DNA of 64,000 nucleotides from Zygaena filipendulae (lineage: Eukaryota > Arthropoda > Insecta > Lepidoptera > Zygaenidae): positions 8,215,001 through 8,279,000 of the forward strand of contig OU015671.1 of the NCBI GenBank assembly GCA_907165275.2, given 5' to 3'. How positions within the stretch are numbered: position 1 is the stretch's first letter; each line of letters begins with the position of its first letter. The notes beneath the pieces were generated by a model. It was not told where the DNA came from, did no database searches, and was given only the letters and a program-made list of their open reading frames with translations. A program made the position numbers and the translations under genes. Of the stretch, positions 14,800 through 26,700 are shown in pieces.

Positions 14800-17700
14800 C
14801 TGGCACAGAACAGACCGATAATAAGAATAATCAAATGGACAGGGGCGCATCAAACCGATGGATTTGAGAGATCTGCCGATTATTATGATTCAATTCGAAA
14901 GCACAACTTGAAACTTATTCTCACTGTATCATATCATATCATCATCATCATCATCATATCAGTCGAAAGACTTCCACTGCTGGAAATAGACCTTCCCAAA
15001 AGATATATATATAGCTTATCATCTCTTATAGGTACCATTTTTTTAAGATAAAAAAGGGTTATTAGTCCGTTATTTATTACATTACTAGCTGTGCCCCGCG
15101 GTTTCAACCGCGGAAATTTCGGAGTCCCCGCAGAAATCCCGGGATAAAAAATACCCTAAATATGTCTAACAACGTGTGTACAAAATTTCATGATGATCGG
15201 TTGAGCCGTTAAGAGCGGGCGTGAAAGCGTAACAGATAGACAGTCAGACAGAGTTACTTTCGCATTTATAATATTAGTAGGGATTATCGCGTGAGGGAAA
15301 GATAAAAAGAATGATTTTAACATTTGATTATACATTTATTTAGCCAAGATGTCTGTTTTTTGTGACTGCGCCAAAGAATATTAAAAAAAAACCGGTGCAA
15401 ATCCTGACTAATAATAGTGATGGCATTGTATCTGCTCCGTGGCATGACCAGCCAAGTCGCAGGTAAACTCACATCGAAGAAGGATCGCTCGTCGTACTTC
15501 TTGGGCGGGCCGGGCGCGGGCGGCGCCTGCGTCACTGTTATCACGTCTGCTAGATCTATAAAGAAAAAAAAAGATGAAAAACAAAATTCACATTCAAGAC
15601 AAAATTATCCACTTTTTAGCCATGTTTAAAATTCCAAGCTATTGGAAAGTTAGTCTAATATTGATATTAATATTGTTTTTTTATTACGTAAATTCTTCAA
15701 CAACTCCAATTTTCTTTCATATAAAGTTCTACTTACCAAAACAAAGACAACAAAAAAATTAGCGAAATTGTTCCAGCCGGTCACGCATGATGCTGGGACC
15801 ACGAGAAAAATAGGTATAAATTTTTCTGCATTACTAGCTGTGCCCCGCGGTTTCCCGTGAGTTTCGGAATTCCGCAGGAACTCCCAATTTAATTAATTAT
15901 TCACATCGGTTGAACCATTCTCGAGTTTTACCGAGACAAACGAACAGCAATTATCCATTTTTATATATAAAAAGACGATATAGATGTGTAAGCGAGGGAC
16001 TCACCGATGAACCCCTTGCAGTGCGAGTCCTCCATCGCGTCGTAGTACCGCAGCTGGTGCTTTATGGAGTCCAGCACGAACCATCTGGGAAGCGGTGGGA
16101 ATCAAAATTAGACAACACTAACATGTATGTATTACGGATAACAGATTTTGGTCCAACATGGTCCAACAGTAATAACACCAAAAACAACACCCAAGTAAAT
16201 TTGATTAGTAGGTAAGTATAACAAAATTTTAACAAAAAAAAAATTAAACCGACTTCAAGAGTTCCCTTGTCTGTCTCCTAAAGTCATGATCAAATCGAAA
16301 TGAAATTTAAATGAGACCATTCCGGAATAAACCCCTTTTGAACAAAAAAATAATTTTGCAAATCCGTCTTAATATTATGACGGAGTTATGCCCAAACAAA
16401 CATACATAAAAAAATAATACATTGATAACCTCCTCCTTTTGAAGTCGGTAAAAATTTGGCATGACAAATAAAAAAATATTTACATCGCACAGTTTATCGC
16501 TATTAGAATGATGATTTAATAAATCACTAGCTGTCCCCCGCAGTTTCGCCCGCGGTAATTTCGGAGTACCAATAGGAATTTTGGGATAAAAAGTGGGTTA
16601 TGTCACTCAGGACTACCGTAACTACCTATAAGTGAAACAATTTCCAAAATCACAAACCCACAATTCACAAACGCACAAACTTTACCTCTTTATAATATTA
16701 GTATAGACAAGCTATAATTCCTACGCGTAAAATTTAGTGCACGCAGGAATTTAAAAGGCAAACAGACAAGTTACTGTCACATTCATTCGCGTTAGTTTCG
16801 GGGTTCCTGTGGGAGTTCCGGGATGAAAGGTCCTCTTTGTCCTGCTCTGTACCCCTGATGCGTGTGTGCAAGATTTCATGATGATCGGTGGGGTGGTTGA
16901 GGCGTGAGGGCGTGACAGACAAACAAACAGACTTTCTTTCGCATTTATAAATTGACTAGCTGTTCCTCGGGATTTGATGATGGGCTGGCAGAGTTATTTG
17001 TATATTGTAATGTTTTTGGGTTGTATAGTGTGTATCTAAATGTATAATATAATCTTTTAAATGTATAAATATAAATATAATGTAATTTACTAACAATAGG
17101 TTAAGCAACCATGTTACTAACAAAATGATCCAAGTTGGTTATAAATAAATAAATTATTATTATTATATTATTATAACACTAGTATAGTAGTATGCATGAG
17201 CGACCTCTGCTTCCACCCTTTGAGCAGCGCGCCGCGCTTGTAGAGGTGCCCCTCGTGCGTGCGGTTCTCGGCCACGTTGGACGAGAACTGCTCGTAGTAC
17301 TGCTGCGACGACGACTGCAGCGTGCCCACGCCTGGGGAGTTCGTCAACAGCTCACCACCGGCCCCTTTACCCCTTGGCCACAGTCTCGGCGGCGGCGGCA
17401 GCGGCAAAAACAAATGGTAGACAACATACGAAGTAGGTCACAGCTCGCGCCGCTGATAGCTGTGGCCTACTTGGTATGTTGTCTACCATTTGTTTTTGCC
17501 GCCGCCGCCGAGACTGTGGCGCCGCCCTTAGTCGAGCTGACGATCTATAATCGTCAACGCATACAACACTAACCGCCGCACTCAGAGTCGACTTTAATGA
17601 TTACATAAATAATTAATTAACTATAGATTTTTAAAACAAAACTGCCGCAATCAGAGACGTTCAGTAAATTAATGTTAATTGGCATTTAACGAGATGTAAC

Positions 17701-20700
17701 TTAATTAGTTAAATGCCAATTAACATTAATTTATTAGACTTGTCTGATTGCGGCAGTTTTGTTTTAAAAATCTATACTTAATTAAGTAATCATTAAAAAC
17801 GACTTTGAGTGCGGCGGTAAGGAACAAATTGTGGTCACGCATCGGCCAAACTAAAGTCCAGTTTTGCGTGACCACTGGACATGACGATGAGTTAACGGTT
17901 ATAGAAAAAAAATAAAATAGATTGTCAATTTGGCTAAGAGGGCAGGTTCACAACAATAACACAGGCGGCAACAATAAACGTTTAATACTATCCCTGTTCT
18001 CTCTTAGACTAGACGCGTGACAGAAGTGAAACCGCGGTAAAGATGAAGATTCTTTCCAAAAAAATCGATTTTTAAAACGATTTGAATCGAGACTTATGAA
18101 TCGATTGACAAAAAAGATTTTAGTTTTACTACTTTTTACTTATTTTATACTGATAAAAAAATAAAATGTTACGAAAAAAATGGAACTCCATATTAATCGA
18201 TTCAATAAAAAGCACTGCAAAATAACCAATATTCATTACTTTTTTTATAATTAAGTTCGATCTGATAAATGATTAATCTGAAATTTCAGAATGGAATGAC
18301 AGTATATTATTATAAAAAAAATTGTTGATTTGAATTTCAAATGAAGAATGCCAGAATGCAATTTTTGAAAAAATGAGGCAGAATATCATAACAGTAGTCG
18401 CTATAGATTAGCAAAAAAAAAAATAAATTAACCCGGTGCTTGGGTTTAAACCCGATAAAAGGCAGCCTTTTACGGTCTTTTATCGGGTTTAATCCCAAGC
18501 ACAGGGTTAATTGGCGGTCTAGATACTAGTGGCGTACCGCTACCTCGCGCCATATACGCATACGCACTGTTGGCGGAGAGATGGTGGTGTTCCCTGGCGG
18601 AGTCCCTGTCGGCGGGCTGGTGCTGTTGCTGGTGCTGGTGGTGCTGGTGCTGCTGGTGCGGGTAGAGCGGCGCGTGCGCGGGCGGCGCGTGCGCGGGCGG
18701 CGCCTTGTACTTGGTGCAGGGCAGCGCGAACACCTCGGCGCAGCGGTCGTGGCACGCCGCGCCGCAGTCCACGCACCGCACGCCCGTCTGCTCGTGCCGT
18801 TGGCATTGTGGTTAATTACATACAAAGCCGCCATAAGCTCGGAGTTTACGCGGGAATTCCGGAATAAAAGTACCTTATGTCCTTCCCTGTACACGTGTAT
18901 GCAAAATTTCATGATGATCGGTTGAGCCGTGAAGGCGTGAAAGCGTTACAAACAAAACAAACTCACTTTCGCATTTATAAAACAGTAAGGATAACGTCAT
19001 CAACAATGGGCATAATGAAGGGGTATACAAATCAATGTTATATTTAGTTCGTCAGTTGTAAAAAAATAATAGACACGTATATTTTGCTCTTCAAATTGAT
19101 GAAAATATACATAGATAAAGCGCATCAGTTTAGAAGTTCAGCAGTTTAGTAGCAGCTCGTGACGTCATTAGCCGGTATAAGCCCAGTATAAACTGTGCTG
19201 GATAGTGACCGTCACGCGACATTTCGACTCAATGTATCGCCGTTATATTTGATTAGGTAAAAAAAGGAAAAATACGTGTCCAATATTTTTATCAATCTAC
19301 ACGACGCGACGAACTAAAAATCGGTTAAATATTCGAGGTGTAAGTTTTGGAGGGTAGGTAAACCCCGTATCAACTGTACCGGATAGGTAATGACGTCACG
19401 CGACATTTCGATTCGATGTATCTCAGTTTTTTATGATTACGTAACAAAAAGAAAAATACGTGTTCAATATTTACACGACGCGACGGACTAAAAACTAAAA
19501 TAGGGATGTGGACTACATTTGAAAATCAAAATTCTAATTAGTCCGTCAGAAAATAAAAAAAAACAATAGACACGTATTTTTTGCTTTTTTTAAATAAATT
19601 AAAATATACAGAGATAAAGCGCATTAAAGTTTAGGATGAGGTGGTCGTGACGTCACTGACCACTAAAACCGCCATACAAACTGTCAGAATAGTGACGTCA
19701 CGCGAAATTTCACCTCAATATATCACCGTTATTTTTTGATTACGTAAAAAAAAGAAAAAATACGTGTCCAATATTTTTTAATAATCTACAAGACGGACTA
19801 AAAAATAAAAATTAGTCAACATGCCCATTCGAGGTGCAAGTTTTGGAGGGTAGGCGAGTGATAGATGGTCACCTTGAGCGGCCCCCACAGCAGCTCGGCG
19901 CAGTGGTCGCAGCGCGCGGGCGCGGCGTGCGCGGCGGGCTGCCAGCGGTGCGCGGGGTGCGCGGGCAGCGCGGCGGGCGCGGGCGCGGGCGCGGCGCCGC
20001 CCCCCTGCCCCGCGAGCCGCCCGCGCACCAGCAGCTCCAGCGTGCCGCGCTTGTGGCACGCCAGCGTCGCGCGCCGGACCACGCCCGACGACAGCGACGA
20101 GTTGCGCTGGGGACACGCACCACCGAGCAGGCGAATCAACGGGTATGTTCCGTTATCGGTGACGAGAGATTTTTTCTTTTATTTACCCCTTGTGGGGAAG
20201 GCAAAGGAAGCTAAGTCCATACAGCCAATTCAGTTGTATTTTTCTTCCTCTGAAGTTACTTACATTGAAATGCATTGGTGAGATGCATTTGGATGCTTTC
20301 TTGGAACTTTTGGCAGCAACTCTTCACAGTTGAACCTTAATAGGACGCTCTGTGGGAAGTTGTATAGTAAAACGACAACCTCCCGATGAACGCCCCATTT
20401 CATCTTATTTCACTGTTTCCGCACATTGTGTAACGAGGCGGGCGTATGCCACTCGTTACGATATCCAGCCTCATTTGTATTACTTTTTATTTTTAAGATA
20501 AGTTCTTTTTTATATTCTATTAATATTCTTTTTATAAATTTCAAATAATTTTTGTATTCTCATTTTGTATTTTACTAGCGACTTCAATTCCAGATTCGGC
20601 TCAATCAACATCTAAATTATTTGTCTCTCAATAAATTTTATTTTACCATTTTATTTTATTTATTATCTTATTTGAGCTAGCCGAGGGCTTTTATTACCAC

Positions 20701-23700
20701 GAACCTCACAATTGGCGCCCAACGTGGGGCGTGTTCATCACTAACGGATCACTATCATGCAAAATCCACCACATTCACACAATATTAACCACGATACTAA
20801 TTTGTAAAACATAAATAAAACTGACGTCCGTTACAGCTAAAATCCCGTCAAAGTCCTGACGAGAGATTCGTTCCCAGTGTGACCAGATTGAACAGAATGT
20901 GATTACGGTAGGCTTTTATCGGGTTTAAACCCAAGCACCGGGTTTCAATCGGGTTGATTTCCCATCTATAGTCCCTATTCATCAAAACATACTAGGTCCC
21001 GACTCCGTGCCGCCCCCTCACCTGCAGGTCGAGCGTGTTGGGCAGCTCGAGCCGGTCCCAGCGCACGCGCCACTTCTGCGGCAGGTGGCCCAGCTCCAGC
21101 TCCAGCTGCCGGATGCGCTCCAGCAGCGCGCTGAACGCGTCCGGCAGGCTGCGCGCCGTGCTGTCGTACCTGCGCACGCGCCGAGTTTTCGTGTTACCGA
21201 AACACTAAAACAACTCATCACGAAGTCGAATCATGATCTCTTTAGACCATTTTTACTTGAGTTGCGAACGTAGAAAATTTTTGGATACGATTAAAATGTT
21301 TTTTTTACTAATCTTGTAAATATATTATGCCAACTTCTGTTTAATTGAATCCATTAATGGCCCATATATTATCCCGTTCGTCCATCTCTCCCCCCCCCCC
21401 CTACCCTGCCGTTGCCCCGGCAGGCGGCACGCACCCCGCGGTGACGACGCGGCGCGCGGCGGCGGGCGGCGGCTCGGGCGCGGGCGGCGCCAGCACCTCC
21501 AGGTCGTAGGGCGCGCCGTGCGACAGCTCCTCGCTCACGTAGTACTCCCACACCTCGAGGCAGTTGATCGACGACACCGGCCGGAGGACCTGACGCACCG
21601 GAAGTGAGATCGTCACTGACATTCCATCAGACGTGGGATCATCACTAACATTCTAACAGAAGGGGATCGTGACTAAAATTCTCAGAAGTGGGATCGTCAC
21701 TATCATTTTATCAGAAGTGGGATCGTCACTAACATTCTAGCAGAAGGGGGATCATCACTAACATTCTATCAGAAGTGAAATAGCATACGTACAAAAACAC
21801 GTATGACGTGTATTTTTTGTTTGCACCTGACAACTTGGTCTCAGTAAGTTTTGTAGTTTTTTTATTGAGAAAATTGAACTATGAATACATGGCGGGGTGT
21901 GGTAGCGAAAATAATAGTTTATTACCTCTATACTAATTTCACTGAGGAGTTGAATCAAACAAATCATATTTTTACATTCTTATGTCGTCCTTTCTCGGTT
22001 TAAGTAATAATGCCATACTGCTACTTTTAAGCACAAATTCTCACCGGATTGTCCAGATCAGGCGTGTACAAAAAGTTGTAGAAAATGGGCGCCTTCTGGT
22101 GGTGCTTGTCGATGTAATCGAACACGGAGGCGCCGACCCCCCTGGAGGCTCCCCCCGCGCCCCCACTGCCCCCCGTGCCCCCCGGCGAGCCCGCACCGCA
22201 CAGGTCCTCTTCGGATTGCACGCCAGTCTCCACACCCTGTAAAAGAAACTTATTTTGGTACTAATCTTATATACATATATATATATATATTTTTTTAGTA
22301 AATAAACAATCGATGTCGGCTACAATAGTACCACGTAGTCCATTTCGGTCCATCTAAGTTTATGCGGTTGAGTAATTTTACAGTCACGTCGGAAAAAAAA
22401 ATAAAAAAATAAAAAAAAAAATAATAATAATAATAAAAATAAAATAAAATTATTAAAAAAAATAAAATAAAAAATAAAAATTAAAAAATAAAATTAATTG
22501 TAATACTATTTAGTAATACTATTTAGTATTACAAATAATTTTATTTTTGTTGGTTGTTAAATACTTCCAATGATGTGCATACCACATACTTGCATGTCAC
22601 TGATCTGAATAATATTATAACTAATATAAAACAATGTGATATGCTGTTGGTGGATAGACAAATACAACAAACTGTATCGCAATTAAATGTTGCCTAAACA
22701 GATTGCATCACACTCAATTTTGCCTAAACAGACTGCAACTAAATTTTTTCATCCACATCCTCCACATTCCTTTTTAGAGCACAAATGTTGTTGTTGTTGT
22801 TGTTATTGTTATAGTTGTTGTAGCGGGTGTGGGCACCCACCAGCCGGTTGATGGTGTCGGCGCGGCGGTCGTCGGCGGCGGCCAGCCCCAGCTCCGCGCG
22901 CTGCGCCTCGCTGTCGCACAGGAACGTGCGGAAGCGGCACGACACCGTGTGGTACGCCAGCAGCCGCAGGTAGTGCTCGTTGAACTCGAACGACAGCGGG
23001 AACTGCTTCTGCAGCTGCACCGACAAGCGAACGACAGCTGTTAGCGGAACGGCATCCATGCTCTATCCACGGGGACAAGCTAATACAGAAAACATAGATT
23101 CGTTTGTCGCTGTTAATACAGTGTACAGACTTTCTTGTCTTTGTCATTTGTATGAGATTCCATAACAGAGAGAGCGCTATATTAATTTTTCTCCGTGGAT
23201 AGAGTAAAACTGACTATTTATGGTTATAAAAGGTTATAAATTACTAGTTGTTCCCCGCGATTTCACGCGAAAGACGGCTTCCACTGTGACGTGACGACAG
23301 TTTGTAAATCGTAGCCACGACAAACAGTCGTGGACGACTCGACTCGGCGACATAACGGCGCTCAATCGTGACGTGCCTCACATGATTATTAAATCAGTTT
23401 TTCTTTCTGACTTCTTGCTCTTCAGCAAGACAAGGCAGGGCAGGGTGAATAGGGATGTTGACAACTTTTGAAAATCAAAATTCTAATTAGTCCATCATTT
23501 AGAAAATTAAAAATCATTAGACACGTATTTTTTTATTTTTTAAATAAATTAAAATATACAGATATAAAGCGCATTAAAATTTACGGTGAGGGGGTCGTAA
23601 CTCGTAACGTCACTAAGCGCTAAAACCGCCATACAAACTGTCAGAATAGTGTCGACACGCGAAATTTCAACTCAATGTATCGCCATTATTTTTTGATTAC

Positions 23701-26700
23701 GAAAAAAAATAAAAAATACGAGTCCAATATTTTATATTAATCTACAAGACGGACTAAAAGAAAAAAAAATTAGTCAAATAGCCTATTATGGTAAAAAAGG
23801 GTAACTTAGGACAGTGGCAGAAGCAGCACCGACCTGGTGCACAGCGTCGAGGAACATGAGGAAGGTGGGCGTGAACCCCTGCTGCGGCGTGGGCGCCAGG
23901 TTGGAGCGCTGCTGGAACTTGTGGCCCAGCGCCAGCCACTCCTTCTCCACCAGCACCCGGAACCCCTCCAGCGTGCGGTAGTACGGCTCCAGGCAGATCT
24001 GCGCCAGCGACGATATCTGCCGAATACACACGTCAAATAAGAATGTAGTAGGTATACAAGTAGTGCATTTCGTGTGAGAAATTAAAGAAAGGGGTCTAAA
24101 TTCAGCGCTTCATTATGTTCTGCCCCACAGACATAATGAAGCATTTATGCTGAGACAGTGACCGGTTGGCCCCCACACCACACCCTTCCATCTCCTTCAT
24201 AATATTTGTTAAATTTGTATTTTTTCCGTCTCTTACTTTGTATTTTTATGTGGGGACCAATAAACTCCTTTTTCTTTCTTCTTTCTTTCTAAATTGAACA
24301 TTGCTTGTCAGAAACAGCGAGTAAGTGTCCGTCAGAGATTTCCTTTTCTTACAAAACAAACCAAAAACCAGTAAATGTAGTGATTTAGGTACAAGAGATA
24401 GACACCAAGATCTTCAAGTTTCGTATATAAAGTTCTTTATTTATTGATGAACTCAAAACCTCCAGCGTATAAAATAAAGCCTGTCTTATCCGACGACAGC
24501 GGCGGCAGAGTGTCAGCATCGGACAGACCCAAGCAGAAGGTCACATTTCAGGACCATTAAGCCAGAATCCTTGAAGATAGAAGAGATCCTTGGCTCAGTC
24601 GAGGTGTCACCTGTGCGGTGGCATCCCATCCGTCCTCCAGGGAGATGAGCACCGAGGAGCCCTGCAGGTCCAGCAGGTCCACCACGGCGCCCGACAGCTG
24701 GAACAGCTGCCGCAGCTGCCACAGCCAGCCGGACTCTTCTATCATCCTGCGAACACGTGGGAGCAAATGAGCACACTGATATTTAGTCATCAATATAACA
24801 ATATTGGATGCCTCCGTGACAGAGTCCGGAAGATATCCAGACGGCTGGATAAGTTTGAATCACATCACGTACAGCCTATAGCATGTCCATAGCTTAGGAT
24901 CCGTCCTCTTAGAGTCGGGGTTGCCAAATAAAAAACTGAATATTTAAAGGGGTAAGCAGTTACGGTACCAACGCTATAAGTGATCATCGCCTTGTCTCTG
25001 GAGAGGAATAGTGAGTGATTCCTATTTGATCCCTTCTAACAGCCATCAGCTCATTTTATCCTGTCTGGTCCCCCGGTCTTTACCAACTCGTCGGTCCATC
25101 TTGTGGCTCATAGAGAGCGAGCGAGCGAGTGCCCCCCCCCCCCCCCCCCGGCCCGCCGTACCTGAGGAAGCCGGGCTCGTCGGGCTGCGCGGGGTGCGGC
25201 GGCGCGGAGGGCACGGCGGCGCGCATCAGCTTCTTGAAGGCGTGCTTGGTGGCGCGCGCGTCCGGGTACTCCACGGGCACCGCCTCCACGCCCGCCACGC
25301 CCGCGCCCGCGCCGCCCGACCCCTTCTCCCCCACCACGTACAGCGCCGCGCGCCGCACCGCCCCCGCGCCCGCGCCCGCCCCCGCCCCCGCGCCGTACCC
25401 CTCGCCGGACACTGGCATCGGTAAAAAAGAAATATGTAAAATCCGACACATCCTAACTGATGCGAAACTGTGAGTTGAACTGACTCAATCGGTCATCGTG
25501 TTTGCATACATTTTGTAAGGGGTACAGGATAGGACAAGGGATACTTTTTACCCCGAAATTCCCGCGGAAATTCCGAAAGATTCCGCGGCTTCGCCTGTGG
25601 TGATTTTATTATTATGTCGATTGGGTAATTAAAGCGTGACAAGGTATAACAGCCAGAGTTACTTTGGTATTCTATGGATTATGTATTCCCACCAAAAGAA
25701 ACTGCAACCTGGCACTGGCTGGCTACACTAAGTATAAAGATCCATAAACTATATTATACTATCTATACTTAACTAAGTAATCATTAAAGTCGACTGTGAG
25801 TGCGGCGGTGAGTAGTACTAGTAGTAGTAGATAATAATAATAGTTGTAAGAGGTTGGGGACTGAAAATCAGTGGATTCGCTGAGTCCCATCTTCATTTTG
25901 CCGCACCAAATATTATATTATACTATTCTGTAACTTGTACTGTAATTATGTGCTGGTGAATAAAAATTTATTTTATTTATTTATTTATAAAAAAACAGAA
26001 GAAATAGGTATAATGTGTGTAGGTCGTACCCGAGTCGACGTCGGCGGTGGAGAGCCTCTGGCGGGGCGCGTACAGGTCGAGGTGCGAGGGCTGCCGCCGG
26101 TCCTTGAGCGAGCCCCAGCGGCCGAAGTGCCGCGCCGCCGCGCCCCCCGCGCCGCCCCCGCCGCCACCCGCCCCGCCCGCCCCCGCGCCGCCCGCCCCCA
26201 CGCCGCCCTTGCCGCCGCTGTTGCGACCCAGCACGCTGCAACAACAAAAATATATTATACTATTTCCCACGGTTGCACCCACGTTAATTTCAGAGATCCC
26301 GCGGGAATTCCGGGGTAAACGTATAATGAAAGTTCTGTTAAAATCGGTCTGCCATTCTTTAGTTTCGCAAAGTTCGAAAACGCCTCGACCGATGTTTATA
26401 ATTCTTTTCTTTTTTCGTAATTGCCAGGAGAAAGTTCATGTTGAAGAAAATTGGGAGCTACTGCGGGAATTCGAGAACTCACAGGGGTGAAATCTCGGCT
26501 AGTATTTAATCATAATGATGTAGTTTGAACCACGTGTTGCTTGGAATACGACAGAAGCTTATAACTGAAGGTGGGATCGCGTGGATCTGTGTGTTGTCAA
26601 GTATCGAGCGCACCCGAGCGCGGGCGGCGGGCGCGCGTGCGGCGGCAGCTCGTCGCAGCTCAGCAGCAGCGAGTCCATGCTGAGGCTGCACTCGTCCAGC

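Noticed and set aside
21599..21776. CRISPR-like array
   Set aside because: Units are directly adjacent and imperfect without distinct spacers, and the DNA is an animal intron. It is a minisatellite.
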